The notes below the pieces were generated by a model. The model ran no database searches. It was not told where the DNA came from and saw only the letters and a program-made list of their open reading frames with translations. From Bacillus pumilus (GTDB taxonomy: Bacteria; Bacillota; Bacilli; Bacillales; Bacillaceae): a stretch of DNA of 64,000 nucleotides. Below, piece after piece: positions 43,692 to 54,371 of the stretch (within the stretch, counting starts at the first letter, position 1; every line of letters begins with the position of its first letter). The DNA lies in NCBI RefSeq assembly GCF_003431975.1, contig NZ_CP027116.1, positions 1,736,001-1,800,000 on the forward strand, written 5' to 3'. Position numbers and translations under genes: made by a program.

Positions 43692-45695
43692 ATGGAAACG
43701 ATTGAATTGAAATCTATTGCAACAATACGTACTCTCTCCATAGACGCAATTGAAAAAGCGAATTCCGGTCACCCTGGAATGCCAATGGGTGCTGCACCAA
43801 TGGCATACGCTTTATGGACGAATCACTTAAACGTAAGTCCGCAAAACCCTCATTGGTTTAACAGAGACCGTTTTGTTTTATCTGCGGGGCATGGTTCTAT
43901 GCTTCTATATAGCATGCTTCATTTAAGCGGATACAACCTCAGCATCGAAGATCTAAAACAATTTCGCCAATGGGGCAGCAAAACACCTGGACATCCTGAG
44001 TTTGGACATACAGAAGGCGTAGATGCCACAACAGGTCCTTTAGGACAGGGGATTGCTATGGCAGTTGGTATGGCACTTGCTGAAAGACATCTTGCGGAAA
44101 CGTACAACAAAGACAACTTTGATGTTGTAGATCATTATACATACAGCATTTGCGGAGATGGAGACTTAATGGAGGGCATTTCCTCTGAAGCTGCTTCCCT
44201 TGCTGGTCATTTAGGCTTAGGCCGTTTAATTGTCCTTTATGATTCAAATGATATTTCTTTAGATGGCGACTTAGATCGTTCATTCTCTGAAAATGTGAAG
44301 AATCGTTTTGAAGCGATGAATTGGGAAGTTCTTTACGTAAAAGACGGCAACAACATTGAAGAAGTGACGGCTGCTATTGAAAAGGCGAAACAAAATACAG
44401 ACAGACCTACATTGATTGAAGTGAAAACAACCATCGGTTTTGGATCGCCAAACCGTGCAGGAACGTCTGGTGTGCATGGTGCACCGCTTGGCAGCGATGA
44501 AGCAAAGCTAACGAAGGAAGCTTACTCTTGGACGTTTGAAGAGGATTTCCATGTACCTTCTGAAGTGTACGATCATTTCAAAGAAGCTGTAAAAGATGCT
44601 GGTCAGAAAAAAGAAGCAGCTTGGAATGAACGATTTGAGGAATATGAAAAAGAATACCCAGAGCTGGCAGCTCAGCTGAAGCTTGCGATTGAAGGAAAGC
44701 TTCCTGAGAATTGGGATCAAGAGGTTCCAGTTTATGAAGCAGGTTCAAGCCTTGCCTCCCGCGCTTCTTCAGGCGAAGTATTAAATGGCATTGCGAAGCA
44801 AGTACCTTTCTTCATTGGCGGGTCTGCTGACCTTGCAGGTTCAAACAAAACAACCATTAAAAACACAGACGACTTTGGTAAAAACAATTATGCTGGCAAG
44901 AACATTTGGTTTGGTGTTAGAGAATTTGCAATGGGTGCTGCGTTAAACGGTATGGCACTTCACGGCGGTCTTCGTGTATTCGGCGGAACGTTCTTTGTTT
45001 TCTCAGATTACTTAAGACCAGCGATTCGTCTTGCTGCTCTAATGGGACTTCCGGTCACATATGTCTTTACTCATGACAGTATCGCTGTTGGAGAAGATGG
45101 TCCGACGCATGAGCCGGTTGAACAGCTTGCTTCATTACGAGCGATGCCAAACCTTTCTGTCATTCGCCCTGCGGATGGGAACGAGACAGCTGCAGCGTGG
45201 AAACTTGCTGTATCATCAACGGACAAACCAACAGCACTAGTTCTAACTCGTCAAAACCTTCCAACGATTGATCAAACACCAGAGAAGGCATATGAAGGAG
45301 TAGAAAAGGGTGGATATGTTGTCGTTGAAGCTGCTGATGCACAGCCAGAAGCACTTCTACTCGCTTCTGGATCTGAAGTTGGTTTAGCGATTGAAGCGCA
45401 AAAGGCGCTTGAAAAAGAAGGGATTCGTGCATCTGTTGTCAGTCTTCCTGCATGGGATCGATTTGATCAGCAGTCAGACGAATACAAAGAATCCGTTCTA
45501 CCTACAGCAGTACGGGCACGTATTGCGATTGAGATGGGTGCTTCACTTGGCTGGGAGCGTTACACTGGTATCGATGGTGATGTCATTGCAATTGATCAAT
45601 TTGGCGCTTCTGCACCAGGTGAAACCATCATTGAGAAATACGGATTTACTGTCAGCAATGTGGTCAGCCGTGTGAAAGCGAAGCTGAACAAATAA
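43692..45695 (+). CDS. tkt: Transketolase
   Basis: 667 residues. Thiamin-diphosphate enzyme of the pentose-phosphate pathway. N-terminal pyrophosphate domain ([38 protein letters not shown] with the Mg-binding GDG...), pyrimidine domain with the catalytic Glu region ([15 protein letters not shown]) and transketolase signature ([31 protein letters not shown]). Cytoplasmic. GGAAGGGG precedes ATG. Monocistronic. Confidence 0.98.
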   Translation: METIELKSIATIRTLSIDAIEKANSGHPGMPMGAAPMAYALWTNHLNVSPQNPHWFNRDRFVLSAGHGSMLLYSMLHLSGYNLSIEDLKQFRQWGSKTPGHPEFGHTEGVDATTGPLGQGIAMAVGMALAERHLAETYNKDNFDVVDHYTYSICGDGDLMEGISSEAASLAGHLGLGRLIVLYDSNDISLDGDLDRSFSENVKNRFEAMNWEVLYVKDGNNIEEVTAAIEKAKQNTDRPTLIEVKTTIGFGSPNRAGTSGVHGAPLGSDEAKLTKEAYSWTFEEDFHVPSEVYDHFKEAVKDAGQKKEAAWNERFEEYEKEYPELAAQLKLAIEGKLPENWDQEVPVYEAGSSLASRASSGEVLNGIAKQVPFFIGGSADLAGSNKTTIKNTDDFGKNNYAGKNIWFGVREFAMGAALNGMALHGGLRVFGGTFFVFSDYLRPAIRLAALMGLPVTYVFTHDSIAVGEDGPTHEPVEQLASLRAMPNLSVIRPADGNETAAAWKLAVSSTDKPTALVLTRQNLPTIDQTPEKAYEGVEKGGYVVVEAADAQPEALLLASGSEVGLAIEAQKALEKEGIRASVVSLPAWDRFDQQSDEYKESVLPTAVRARIAIEMGASLGWERYTGIDGDVIAIDQFGASAPGETIIEKYGFTVSNVVSRVKAKLNK

Positions 45696-45730
45696 CCAGT
45701 CTCCAAGCATCATGCTTTTTTGCTATCTGT

Positions 45731-45765
45731 TTGCAGAGCATTTTCATCCGCTCTGCAAACTTTTT
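45731..45765 (+). terminator. Terminator of tkt
   Basis: TTGCAGAGC and GCTCTGCAA arms around ATTTTCATCC, followed by six T. A smaller AAGCA/TGCTT hairpin precedes it. Confidence 0.75.
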
Positions 45766-45865
45766 TCTTTTTTCTTGTTTTTTTGACAAAACTAGTTTCT
45801 TCTTGCTTCATATATAGACAATTCTTTCTTTCACATTTTTGTATAATACAAGCAATATACGAGAT

Positions 45866-45872
45866 TGACGAA
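45866..45872 (+). promoter_or_regulatory. Possible Spo0A box before sirA
   Basis: TGACGAA fits TGNCGAA; sirA is a direct Spo0A target in B. subtilis. A TATAAT lies at 45842-45847. Confidence 0.4.
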
Positions 45873-45893
45873 ATGTGAAAGGAAGGGATAGAC

Positions 45894-46340
45894 ATGGAAC
45901 GCCATTATTATATTTATTGGATTGAGGATGAATTTGCGCATCATTATTTTGGCAAAGAATCGATTTTGTTTCATTTGTTTGAATCGTTACACTGGACGAA
46001 CCGCACGGATGATGAATTGGTTATGCTTGTGAAACAAGTGGATTACGTGACGAAACGAATCCCTGCTTTTCATATGCACCAGCGTTTAATGAACAATTTA
46101 ACGAACATTCACTATACACAAATCGGCTCGATATACAGCGCTTCTTTACCAGATGGAAAAGGAACTGCTGCATTTATCATTAAAGATCGTTATATCCAAA
46201 TGTCTGCCACTGGAAGCTATGAGGCAGAAGCGGTGTTTTTTGAAGTGTTGAGAAAAATTAGTCCTTGTTTCCTTGCGATGGACTTCGGTTCAAAGAAGCA
46301 CGGGTGGCTCAATCCGGTAAAAGTGAGGAATTTTGTTTAA
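45894..46340 (+). CDS. sirA: SirA, sporulation inhibitor of replication
   Basis: 148 residues, the B. subtilis length. Starts MERHYYIYWIEDEFAHHYFG, the typical SirA N-terminus. SirA binds domain I of DnaA and stops new replication rounds when sporulation begins. GAAGGGA precedes ATG. Confidence 0.93.
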   Translation: MERHYYIYWIEDEFAHHYFGKESILFHLFESLHWTNRTDDELVMLVKQVDYVTKRIPAFHMHQRLMNNLTNIHYTQIGSIYSASLPDGKGTAAFIIKDRYIQMSATGSYEAEAVFFEVLRKISPCFLAMDFGSKKHGWLNPVKVRNFV

Positions 46341-46424
46341 AAAAATAAAATTGAACGTGAAATGTTGTATAATAGCCTTTTGTTTAGTACACTTTATACG
46401 AGACAACATGAAGGAGGAAGAATT

Positions 46425-46643
46425 ATGGATTTATGGGTTGTCATCCTTGTAGGCGTTGTTGCACTGCTTGCAGGAGTTGCACTCGGATTCTTTATTGCTC
46501 GTAAGTATATGATGAGCTACTTGAAAAAGAATCCACCAATTAATGAACAAATGCTTCGAATGATGATGATGCAAATGGGCATGAAACCGTCCCAGAAGAA
46601 AATCAATCAAATGATGAAAGCCATGAACAACCAAGCGAAATAA
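46425..46643 (+). CDS. yneF: YneF, UPF0154 membrane protein
   Basis: 72 residues from the ATG after AGGAGGAAG. One span ([20 protein letters not shown]) and a Met/Lys-rich tail with [19 protein letters not shown], the UPF0154 signature. Function unknown; conserved in Bacilli. Confidence 0.95.
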   Translation: MDLWVVILVGVVALLAGVALGFFIARKYMMSYLKKNPPINEQMLRMMMMQMGMKPSQKKINQMMKAMNNQAK

Positions 46644-46734
46644 TACGTACGATATTATGATCATAGATGGAACATGGTTATATAAAGAATGGACAAGCAT
46701 CCTTTCTTTATTGAATCACCTTCATCAGACGCTT

Positions 46735-46842
46735 TAAAACCACTGTACTTGCATAAATGAAGCAGGGAAGGTGGTTTTTATTTTGGTGTCAGCACCTTAA
46801 TTAAAAAACAAAAACCCCTGTCATCAGAGGTTTTTGTTTCGT
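46735..46842 (+). terminator. Two terminator hairpins downstream of yneF
   Basis: AAAACCAC/GTGGTTTT near 46736-46781, and AAACAAAAACC pairing with GGTTTTTGTTT at 46806-46842 facing the convergent ynzD. The rest of 46644-46905 has no gene. Confidence 0.65.
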
Positions 46843-46905
46843 TTATGGTCACACATATCAACTGTTCTAAAAATCGTGCGGCATGATAGATATCATGAGA
46901 TCTGA

Positions 46906-47079
46906 TTAGTTGGCTGAGTTTGAGTGTAAGTGTCGTTGATATTGTAAGAGGAGATGATCTAGCTGCTGACTATGTTCGATGGTCACTGTTGATGTCATCC
47001 CATTATGCAAGACAACTTTCATCAGCTCTTCTCTTTTTTCTTCAATTTGAGTTAATAATGATGTTTTTACCAAAGTCAT
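46906..47079 (-). CDS. ynzD: YnzD, Spo0E-family aspartyl-phosphate phosphatase
   Basis: 57 residues from the ATG after AAAGGA, equal to B. subtilis YnzD. The Spo0E-family signature SQQLDHLLLQYQ follows a first helix (LLTQIEEKREELMKVV). Dephosphorylates Spo0A~P and so delays sporulation. Confidence 0.9.
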   Translation of the reverse strand: MTLVKTSLLTQIEEKREELMKVVLHNGMTSTVTIEHSQQLDHLLLQYQRHLHSNSAN

Positions 47080-47287
47080 GTTCCTTTCATGCAAATCTTG
47101 ATAAAAAGAATCGATTCTATTATATCCATTTTAAGGTTTATTTTCAAATTTAAAGGATTCGTTATCTTGATGTCAAATTAAATTATATAAGGTTTTAAGA
47201 GAATAGACCATCTTTATTGAGAGGATGTAAAAAAAATGAAATGATTTTGTCATCTCTTATTGTATATTGTAAGAAGGGGGTGTTCTT

Positions 47288-47995
47288 TTGACAGATTTGA
47301 ATTACTTTTTAGCTTTTGGAGCGGGGTTTCTTTCTTTTATTTCACCATGCTGTCTTCCGCTTTATCCAGCCTTTTTATCATATATTACAGGCGTTAGTAT
47401 AGATGAAGTGAACTCTGAGAAGGTGATGCTGAGAAGAAGAAGTCTGCTTCATACCTTATTCTTTTTAGTTGGGTTCTCTATTATCTTTATTGCGATTGGC
47501 TTTGGGACATCGTTTGTTGGAAAGTTTTTTGATGATTACCATCAAGCGATTCGTCAGGTTGGGGCCATTCTCATTATTTTCTTTGGTTTTATGACGCTCG
47601 GCGTATTTCAGCCTTCTTTCCTTATGGGGGAAAAGAGAATGCAATTCAAAAACCGACCTGCTGGTTTTTTTGGATCGATTCTCATCGGAATGGGATTTGC
47701 CGCTGGTTGGACACCTTGTACAGGACCTATTTTGTCTGCTGTTATCGCACTGGCGAGTAACAATCCTGAGTCGGCTGTGCCCTATATGATTGCCTATGTA
47801 TTCGGGTTTGCCGTTCCGTTTTTTGTTCTATCCTTTTTCATCACAAAAATGACGTGGATCAGAAAGCGTCAGCAGCTTATTATGAAAATTGGCGGGATCA
47901 TTATGATTGTAGTAGGAATATTGCTTTTCTTTGATCTTCTCACATGGATTATCATCATGTTCTCATCCTTGTTTGGTGGATTTACAGGCTTTTGA
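47288..47995 (+). CDS. ccdA: CcdA, thiol-disulphide transport protein
   Basis: 235 residues, TTG start after AAGGGGGTG. Six spans and the redox Cys pair: [17 protein letters not shown] near 19-36 and [12 protein letters not shown] near 140. Passes reducing power across the membrane for cytochrome c maturation and spore cortex formation. In B. subtilis yneI follows; here ccdC follows directly. Confidence 0.95.
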   Translation: MTDLNYFLAFGAGFLSFISPCCLPLYPAFLSYITGVSIDEVNSEKVMLRRRSLLHTLFFLVGFSIIFIAIGFGTSFVGKFFDDYHQAIRQVGAILIIFFGFMTLGVFQPSFLMGEKRMQFKNRPAGFFGSILIGMGFAAGWTPCTGPILSAVIALASNNPESAVPYMIAYVFGFAVPFFVLSFFITKMTWIRKRQQLIMKIGGIIMIVVGILLFFDLLTWIIIMFSSLFGGFTGF

Positions 47996-48089
47996 AATCG
48001 TTTTCTACAGTCGCGGCGAATGGTTTTTTTTCGTCAATTGGAGTATATTATACATAGGCTGACCTTAAAGTATAAAGGAATGATTTGAT

Positions 48090-48572
48090 ATGATGGTCTT
48101 GATCTCTTCTATAATTGCGATATGTATGGCGGTAGCCGTCATGTTTATTCGCATTAAGTCATCTGCAAAACCAGCAACTGCGAAAAAAATTATATTGCCT
48201 CCTATTTTCATGAGCACTGGAGCTCTGATGTTTTTTGTTCCTATGTTTCAGGTAACTGGAGCTGAATTTCTCGAGGCAATCACAGTGGGGATGTTTTTCT
48301 CCATCTTTTTAATTAAAACATCGAAGTTTGAAATTAGAGGGAATGAGATTTACTTAAAGCGGTCAAAAGCATTTGTGTTTATTCTCATTGGACTTCTTGT
48401 TCTTCGTATCGGAATGAAGACCATCTTGAGTTCTTCTATTGATTATGGCTCTCTAAGCGGAATGTTTTGGATACTTGCCTTTGGCATGATCGTACCTTGG
48501 CGTGTTGCCATGTATTTGTCATTTAGAAAGCTGTCTAAACAATTAGATCCGCAGCAAATTCAAATGAATTAA
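48090..48572 (+). CDS. ccdC: CcdC (YneJ) membrane protein
   Basis: 160 residues (ATG at 48090 or 48093). Five spans; PPIFMSTGALMFFVPMF and FFSIFLIKTSKFEIRGNEIYL are typical of the CcdC family. Function in B. subtilis unclear despite the name. Follows ccdA by 94 bp with no room for yneI. Confidence 0.88.
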   Translation: MMVLISSIIAICMAVAVMFIRIKSSAKPATAKKIILPPIFMSTGALMFFVPMFQVTGAEFLEAITVGMFFSIFLIKTSKFEIRGNEIYLKRSKAFVFILIGLLVLRIGMKTILSSSIDYGSLSGMFWILAFGMIVPWRVAMYLSFRKLSKQLDPQQIQMN

Positions 48573-48597
48573 ACCTCCTTTTTATAAAGGAGGTTAT
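48571..48597. terminator. Bidirectional terminator between ccdC and yneK
   Basis: AACCTCCTTT and AAAGGAGGTT arms around TTAT. Confidence 0.8.
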
Positions 48598-49022
48598 TTT
48601 AATAACGATTCATATGGTGTGTGATCTATGTCTTTTTCTTGAAGTCGTTTCAATAAAAACTTATGATCACGCTTTGGTGTAGCGATGATATAGCCGCGAA
48701 TGATTAAGTCTAAATTAATGCTGGCAGCTTGTTCTTTTAAAGCCAGCTCGCCAATTTTTCCTGCGATTTTTTCTTTGGCGACATCTCTAAACAGCTCTGG
48801 AACAGGTAATACGAGTTCATTTAAAAGCTTTTTGTCTTCTTCCCGCCATAGGTGGAGGCTCTTTTGAATATATTCATCTTGCCAATCAAGCTCTGATTTA
48901 CCATCTTCCTTCGGCAATCGTTTTAAAAATTTGCGAAACATAAAAAAGCCACCGATTGCGAGTAATCCGATCATGACTGTACTCCAAAATAAAATGAACC
49001 ACAAAAACCAGCCGCTTAACAT
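48594..49022 (-). CDS. yneK: YneK (DUF2621)
   Basis: 142 residues from the ATG after AAGGAGTGAGG. N-terminal span (GWFLWFILFWSTVMIGLLAI) then a soluble domain (LDWQDEYIQKSLHLWREEDK; HTPYESLLK end). Conserved in the same place in B. subtilis, function unknown. Confidence 0.9.
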   Translation of the reverse strand: MLSGWFLWFILFWSTVMIGLLAIGGFFMFRKFLKRLPKEDGKSELDWQDEYIQKSLHLWREEDKKLLNELVLPVPELFRDVAKEKIAGKIGELALKEQAASINLDLIIRGYIIATPKRDHKFLLKRLQEKDIDHTPYESLLK

Positions 49023-49255
49023 GTCCTCACTCCTTATACCCCTCATCTCTCTATCCTATTTTACATGAAGAGATCATAGAAGAAAATAACAAAAATGTAT
49101 GTCTCTTTTCTCTATAAACGCCCTTTTTCATTAATAATTGCCCATTTGCTAGAATGACCCATACCATTTAGTAGAAAAAGAATACATTATCGTATAGCGA
49201 TTCTACTATTTGGCCATGGTGGTTCGCAAAAGGGATTGACTTGAAACGAACGGAA

Positions 49256-49285
49256 GAGAGCCCACCTTATAAAAGGTGGGCTCTT
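49256..49285 (-). terminator. Terminator of cotM
   Basis: GAGCCCACC and GGTGGGCTC arms around TTATAAAA-type loop. Confidence 0.75.
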
Positions 49286-49685
49286 AATGTTTAAAATGAG
49301 GGATTTGAAAGGAAAATGCTCCGCTTGGATGGCTGGAATATTTTTTGATTTTTATCTCAATGATTCGGTTTTCATAATCTGCTTCAATGTCCTTATCGTT
49401 CAAATAAAAAGGGAGCATCACATTTTTTTCAATCGGCTGTTCGCCTTCATTATTTGGTTTTTGTACCGTGCAAGCGAAAGTCAGCTCATGTCCACAGAAA
49501 GTCAGCTTTACATCAGTGATCGATAGGTCTGAGACATCGATTTCAATAATATAATCACGGCTTGTTTCATAAAGATCAATTGGGAGGTGTTCATCATACC
49601 AAGCAAATGGATCTTCCATTAAGACATTGAGCCAATCATCTATTTCAAGAAAATCAGAGGAATTCGATTGCTTTTCATTCTCCAT
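49284..49685 (-). CDS. cotM: CotM, outer spore-coat protein (alpha-crystallin-like)
   Basis: 133 residues from the ATG after GGAGGAG. Hsp20-like beta-sandwich (YIIEIDVSDLSITDVKLTF; ENRIIEIKIKKYS). CotM helps to assemble the outer coat; transcribed by sigma-K in B. subtilis. 49047-49283 carries only its terminator (AAGAGCCCACC/GGTGGGCTCTT at 49256-49285). Confidence 0.9.
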   Translation of the reverse strand: MENEKQSNSSDFLEIDDWLNVLMEDPFAWYDEHLPIDLYETSRDYIIEIDVSDLSITDVKLTFCGHELTFACTVQKPNNEGEQPIEKNVMLPFYLNDKDIEADYENRIIEIKIKKYSSHPSGAFSFQIPHFKH

Positions 49686-49788
49686 AAAACACTCCTCCAT
49701 CACATTTCATAATAAATCATATGTTGAGAACTGAAATGTGTGAAAGACCTAAAACATCCCGTTTTGTCACGGGATATAAGGAGAATGT

Positions 49789-49935
49789 TTACATATCATG
49801 ATGAGAATTGTGCTTTTGTCTTGTATGGTTGCGGTTTTTTACCTTTTTACTGCCCGATAAAGGCTCTGGCTGGCCGCCTTGATGCTCCTTAGGAGAGTTT
49901 TGACGGATGTCTTTCCCAGTGTTTTTATTTGTCAT
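49789..49935 (-). CDS. sspP: SspP, minor small acid-soluble spore protein
   Basis: 48 residues, equal to B. subtilis Ssp[21 protein letters not shown] then KHNSHHDM. The start is the ATG after AAGGAGC; longer in-frame starts run into sspO. Second gene of sspO-sspP, expressed in the forespore under sigma-G. Confidence 0.93.
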   Translation of the reverse strand: MTNKNTGKDIRQNSPKEHQGGQPEPLSGSKKVKNRNHTRQKHNSHHDM

Positions 49936-49951
49936 GATAATTGCTCCTTTC

Positions 49952-50098
49952 TTATTGGTTTTTTTTACGTTTTTTATTGTTTTGTCTTTGTTCATCTGTT
50001 AAAACGAGTTGATCATTTTCAATATAGCCTGCGCCATTACCTTGGCTCTTGGCTGCGTTCATGCCGTTAATCACATGATTTGCTTTTCGTTTTGTCAT
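49952..50098 (-). CDS. sspO: SspO, minor small acid-soluble spore protein
   Basis: 48 residues: [20 protein letters not shown] then [18 protein letters not shown], nearly B. subtilis SspO. GAGGTG precedes ATG. Sixteen bases upstream of sspP. Confidence 0.93.
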   Translation of the reverse strand: MTKRKANHVINGMNAAKSQGNGAGYIENDQLVLTDEQRQNNKKRKKNQ

Positions 50099-50166
50099 GT
50101 TCTATCACCTCAATTGTAGTATGATCTCGCCCCGCTTGGTTTATGAAGAGTAAACATTTCCTAATG

Positions 50167-50181
50167 ATAAGCTAAACTTAT
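50167..50181. promoter_or_regulatory. CcpC-type dyad in the citB promoter
   Basis: ATAA-N7-TTAT within GATAAGCTAAACTTATC, the CcpC site seen before citB and citZ in B. subtilis; citrate modulates repression. Confidence 0.8.
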
Positions 50182-50318
50182 CGAATTTAATAAAAGCATT
50201 GTTATTTACTTATGTATGATTTTGTTTTAAGATGAAATTGTGAGAAAATTGTGGTGAAATACGACGATTTTTCTGAGAATTGAAATTGATCTTGATCATC
50301 AAAAGGGGGATTTTGGAC

Positions 50319-53048
50319 ATGTCGAAACAGCAGCAAGTCGCTAAACAAGACGCTTTTCAATCTAGAAAAACGTTTTCGACAAATGGGAAAACGTATCACT
50401 ATTATTCGTTAGAAGCACTAGAGAAACAAGGAATCGGAAATGTTTCTAAGCTGCCTTATTCCATTAAGGTACTTTTAGAATCAGTGCTTCGCCAAGTAGA
50501 CGGTAGAGTGATCAAGAAGGAACACGTTGAAAACTTGGCAAAATGGGGAACTGCCGAGGTTAGAGAAATTGATGTTCCATTTAAACCTTCTCGAGTTATT
50601 TTACAAGACTTCACGGGTGTACCAGCAGTCGTTGACCTTGCTTCTTTAAGAAAAGCAATGGCAGATGTAGGCGGAGATCCGGATAAAATCAACCCTGAAA
50701 TTCCAGTTGACCTTGTCATTGACCACTCAGTGCAAGTAGATAAAGCTGGAACTGAAGATGCATTAAACATTAACATGGATTTAGAATTCGAACGTAACGC
50801 AGAGCGTTATAACTTCCTTAGCTGGGCAAAGAAAGCGTTTAACAACTATCAAGCTGTTCCGCCTGCAACAGGGATTGTTCACCAAGTGAACTTAGAGTAT
50901 CTTGCAAGTGTTGTTCATGCGATTGAAGAAGATGGCGAGATCATCACTTACCCAGATACATTGGTTGGTACTGACTCTCATACAACCATGATTAACGGTA
51001 TCGGCGTACTAGGATGGGGCGTTGGCGGTATCGAAGCGGAAGCTGGTATGCTTGGTCAGCCTTCATACTTCCCAGTACCAGAAGTTATTGGTGCTAAATT
51101 AGTTGGAGAGCTTCCAAATGGAACGACGGCAACTGACCTTGCATTAAAAGTGACACAAGTTCTGCGCGAAAAAGGCGTGGTTAACAAGTTCGTTGAGTTC
51201 TTCGGACCAGGTGTTGCACAGCTGCCATTAGCAGATCGTGCTACGATTGCGAACATGGCGCCTGAATACGGTGCTACTTGCGGATTCTTCCCAGTAGATG
51301 AGGAAGCTCTTGCTTACCTTCGCCTTACTGGACGTGATGAAGAGCAAATTAATATTGTTGAGGAATATTCTCGCGCAAATGGTTTATTCTATACGCCAGA
51401 TGCAGAAGAGCCAATTTTTACTGATGTTGTGGAAATTGATCTTTCTAAAATTGAGTCAAACTTATCTGGTCCAAAACGTCCACAAGATTTGATTCCACTT
51501 TCTGAAATGAAAGAAACGTTCCATCAACATATCGAAAGCCCAGCTGGTAACCAAGGTTTTGGCTTAGAAAAGTCAGAACTGGATAAAGAAATCGAATTTG
51601 AACTTTCAAACGGTGAAAAAGCTGTAATGAAGACAGGTGCGATTGCGATTGCAGCGATTACGAGCTGTACGAATACATCGAACCCATACGTTTTAATCGG
51701 AGCAGGCCTTGTTGCGAAGAAAGCAAGTGAGCTTGGTATGAAGGTGCCAAACTACGTGAAAACGTCACTAGCACCAGGTTCTAAGGTTGTTACAGGATAC
51801 CTTGTGAACTCAGGACTTCTTCCGTACTTAAGAGACCTCGGATTTAACATTGTTGGGTACGGCTGTACAACATGTATCGGAAACTCAGGACCGCTTGCGA
51901 AAGAAATCGAAGATGCTGTCTCTGAAAATGATCTCTTGATCACTTCTGTTTTATCTGGTAACCGTAACTTTGAAGGACGTATTCATCCGCTTGTTAAAGG
52001 AAACTATCTTGCATCTCCACCATTAGTTGTGGCGTATGCACTTGCAGGTACGGTGAATATTGATTTAACAAAAGATCCTATCGGTGTGGATAAAAATGGT
52101 GAGAACGTTTATTTCGATGACATTTGGCCATCAATGGACGAAATCAACAGCGTCGTGAAAAGTACAGTGACACCTGAGCTCTTCCGTTCAGAGTATGAAA
52201 CTGTATTTGACAGCAATGACCGCTGGAACGAAATTAAAACGACGGACGATGCATTGTATAAATGGGATGAAAATTCCACATACATTGATAACCCACCATT
52301 CTTTGAAAACCTATCAGTGGAGCCTGGTAAAGTTGAACCGCTTAAAGGTTTGCGCGTTGTTGCCAAATTCGGTGACTCTGTGACAACTGACCATATTTCT
52401 CCAGCTGGAGCAATTGGGAAGGATACACCTGCGGGTAAATACTTGCAAGAAAGAGGCGTATCGCCTAGGGACTTTAACTCATATGGATCTCGACGTGGTA
52501 ACCACCATGTCATGATGAGAGGTACTTTTGCAAACATCCGTATCAAGAACCAAATTGCTCCAGGAACAGAAGGCGGATATACAACTTATTGGCCGACTGG
52601 TGAAGTGACGTCCATTTATGATGCATGTATGCGTTATAAAGAAGATGGAACGGGCCTTGCGATCTTAGCAGGGAAAGACTACGGCATGGGTTCTTCACGT
52701 GACTGGGCTGCAAAAGGAACAAACCTTCTTGGAATTAAATTCGTTCTAGCTGAAAGCTTTGAACGTATCCACAGAAGTAACCTTGTCTTCATGGGCGTAC
52801 TTCCTTTACAGTTTAAAGATGGAGAAAGTGCAGAAACTTATGGACTAACAGGAACAGAAACATTCGAAGTCGATGTTGATGAAACAGTTCGTCCACGTGA
52901 CCTTGTCACTGTGAAAGCAATTGATACAGATGGCAATGAGAAAACATTTGAAGTAGTTGTTCGCTTTGACAGTGAAGTCGAAATTGACTATTACCGTCAT
53001 GGAGGTATTCTTCAAATGGTACTGCGTGAAAAATTGGCAAGCAACTAA
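50319..53048 (+). CDS. citB: Aconitate hydratase (aconitase A)
   Basis: 909 residues from the ATG after AAAGGGGG, the B. subtilis length. 4Fe-4S ligands: Cys in TSCTNTSNP (about 450) and the CxxC in [14 protein letters not shown] (about 516-519). Substrate residues include the [14 protein letters not shown] and [10 protein letters not shown] segments. Interconverts citrate and isocitrate in the TCA cycle; the apo form binds mRNA. Controlled by CcpC, CodY and CcpA in B. subtilis. Confidence 0.98.
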   Translation: MSKQQQVAKQDAFQSRKTFSTNGKTYHYYSLEALEKQGIGNVSKLPYSIKVLLESVLRQVDGRVIKKEHVENLAKWGTAEVREIDVPFKPSRVILQDFTGVPAVVDLASLRKAMADVGGDPDKINPEIPVDLVIDHSVQVDKAGTEDALNINMDLEFERNAERYNFLSWAKKAFNNYQAVPPATGIVHQVNLEYLASVVHAIEEDGEIITYPDTLVGTDSHTTMINGIGVLGWGVGGIEAEAGMLGQPSYFPVPEVIGAKLVGELPNGTTATDLALKVTQVLREKGVVNKFVEFFGPGVAQLPLADRATIANMAPEYGATCGFFPVDEEALAYLRLTGRDEEQINIVEEYSRANGLFYTPDAEEPIFTDVVEIDLSKIESNLSGPKRPQDLIPLSEMKETFHQHIESPAGNQGFGLEKSELDKEIEFELSNGEKAVMKTGAIAIAAITSCTNTSNPYVLIGAGLVAKKASELGMKVPNYVKTSLAPGSKVVTGYLVNSGLLPYLRDLGFNIVGYGCTTCIGNSGPLAKEIEDAVSENDLLITSVLSGNRNFEGRIHPLVKGNYLASPPLVVAYALAGTVNIDLTKDPIGVDKNGENVYFDDIWPSMDEINSVVKSTVTPELFRSEYETVFDSNDRWNEIKTTDDALYKWDENSTYIDNPPFFENLSVEPGKVEPLKGLRVVAKFGDSVTTDHISPAGAIGKDTPAGKYLQERGVSPRDFNSYGSRRGNHHVMMRGTFANIRIKNQIAPGTEGGYTTYWPTGEVTSIYDACMRYKEDGTGLAILAGKDYGMGSSRDWAAKGTNLLGIKFVLAESFERIHRSNLVFMGVLPLQFKDGESAETYGLTGTETFEVDVDETVRPRDLVTVKAIDTDGNEKTFEVVVRFDSEVEIDYYRHGGILQMVLREKLASN

Positions 53049-53052
53049 TACA

Positions 53053-53096
53053 GCAAAGAAGAGAAGGCGAGTAGATAGCTTTCTCTTCTTTTTTAA
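53053..53096 (+). terminator. Terminator of citB
   Basis: AAGAAGAGAA and TTCTCTTCTT arms, then T-run. Confidence 0.7.
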
Positions 53097-53114
53097 AATA
53101 GTGGAGGATCAATC

Positions 53115-53618
53115 ATGTGGAAAAAAGGAATGGCAAGCGCTGTTTTACTTGTGTTGATTGGTTTACTTGCGTGGAATCTATTTGGGCCAAAGGAGCCTGC
53201 AATTGGTCTTGAAAAAGGGGATCAAGCCCCTGATTTTGAACTGAAAACCCTTGACGGGGAAACGGCTTCGTTATCTGATTACCGGGGAAAAAAAGTGCTC
53301 GTCAATTTTTGGGCGACTTGGTGTAAGCCATGCCGGACGGAAATGCCCGATTTAGATGCGATTAGAAGCGAGCATGATGAGGTTGAGGTACTAGCGGTAA
53401 ATTTGACGACTACAGAAAAAAGTGTAGATCATGTTGCAGCATTTGCAGATGAATTAAAGCTGAGCCTTCCTATTTTATTGGACCAAAAAGGCATTCAAGC
53501 AAGATATCATGTGCTTTCATATCCAACGACATACATATTAGATGAAAAAGGACGCATCATGTCTGTGAAGCATCAAATGCTGACAAAGAAAGACATTGAA
53601 AAAGAGTTGAATCTATAA
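53115..53618 (+). CDS. yneN: YneN, membrane-anchored thioredoxin-like protein
   Basis: 167 residues. N-terminal anchor (MASAVLLVLIGLLAWNLF) and an extracytoplasmic AhpC/TSA-thioredoxin fold with NFWATWCKPCRTEMPDLD (CxxC) and the cis-Pro region VLSYPTTYIL. Similar to ResA/StoA-type disulphide reductases that work with CcdA. GTGGAGGAT precedes ATG. Confidence 0.92.
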   Translation: MWKKGMASAVLLVLIGLLAWNLFGPKEPAIGLEKGDQAPDFELKTLDGETASLSDYRGKKVLVNFWATWCKPCRTEMPDLDAIRSEHDEVEVLAVNLTTTEKSVDHVAAFADELKLSLPILLDQKGIQARYHVLSYPTTYILDEKGRIMSVKHQMLTKKDIEKELNL

Positions 53619-53691
53619 TGATTCAGCTCTTTTTGCTTATTTTCTAAATGTTTTGGCGAAAATGTAAATAAAAACACTGGAGGTGAGTGCA

Positions 53692-53817
53692 ATGAGACGA
53701 AGAAAACGCCGCTCATTTGAAGAACTTGTACTTGAAAATAAAAAAGAATTATTGAGCAATGAGGAATTTTTAAACCAGCTTGAAGAAAAGTTGGAAGAGC
53801 GATTTAGGCAGAAATAA
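53692..53817 (+). CDS. FbpB-family small basic protein
   Basis: 41 residues: MRRRKRRSFEELVLENKKEL then LSNEEFLNQLEEKLEERFRQK. The basic start and SFEELV motif are those of the FbpB family, small Fur-linked proteins that help the FsrA RNA spare iron; whether this one is iron-regulated is unknown, as no clear Fur box is seen. GGAGG precedes ATG. Too short for ordinary gene lists. Confidence 0.75.
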   Translation: MRRRKRRSFEELVLENKKELLSNEEFLNQLEEKLEERFRQK

Positions 53818-53868
53818 GTTATGAATTTCCCTTTTTCGTTCATCCTAAAGAAGAGGGAGGGATGAATG

Positions 53869-54012
53869 ATGGGTAGAGAGCATGATAAACAAGCACAGTT
53901 TACACCAGACCATTTAGGGACAAAACCTGTAGCATACAAACGCAATAAAGGTAAAAAGATGCATAATAAATCAAATGAACAGCCTGATGTGATTCAGACG
54001 AAGGGCGAATAA
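53869..54012 (+). CDS. sspN: SspN, minor small acid-soluble spore protein
   Basis: 47 residues: MGREHDKQAQFTPDHLGTKP then VAYKRNKGKKMHNKS and the end VIQTKGE, as in B. subtilis SspN. GGGAGG upstream; an ATG one codon earlier is possible. Ten bases before tlp, forming the forespore sspN-tlp operon. Confidence 0.92.
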   Translation: MGREHDKQAQFTPDHLGTKPVAYKRNKGKKMHNKSNEQPDVIQTKGE

Positions 54013-54022
54013 GGAGGGAATC

Positions 54023-54268
54023 ATGATGAACGGAAAGTCATATCAATCCAATCCAGATGATCGTTCGGATAATGTTGAAAAGCTGCAAGATATGATCGAA
54101 AACACCCTTGACAATATCGATGAATCTGAAGCAGCGATGGCTCTTTCAACAGATCAGGAAAAACAAATGATCAAGCAAAAAAACGAGAACCGAAAAATGA
54201 GCATTGATGCTATGCGTTCTGAGATTAAGGACGAAGAAGCAGCAAGAAAGAATGGCTATACCGAATAA
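54023..54268 (+). CDS. tlp: Tlp, thioredoxin-like spore protein
   Basis: 81 residues; PDDRSDNVEKLQDMIENTLD and IDAMRSEIKDEEAARKNGY are the Tlp family hallmarks. Small acid-soluble spore protein despite its name. AGGAGG precedes ATG-ATG. Confidence 0.94.
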   Translation: MMNGKSYQSNPDDRSDNVEKLQDMIENTLDNIDESEAAMALSTDQEKQMIKQKNENRKMSIDAMRSEIKDEEAARKNGYTE

Positions 54269-54293
54269 ACCAGGGATTCCTGGTTTATTTTAT
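54269..54293 (+). terminator. Terminator of sspN-tlp
   Basis: AAACCAGG and CCTGGTTT around GATT, then TATTTT. Confidence 0.8.
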
Positions 54294-54371
54294 TGCCTCC
54301 TTTTAGAAGAACCATTTAGATTGTGGTAAAATGGCAGAGACCTTAGGTTTTGATAGGAGAGCGATGAAAAC

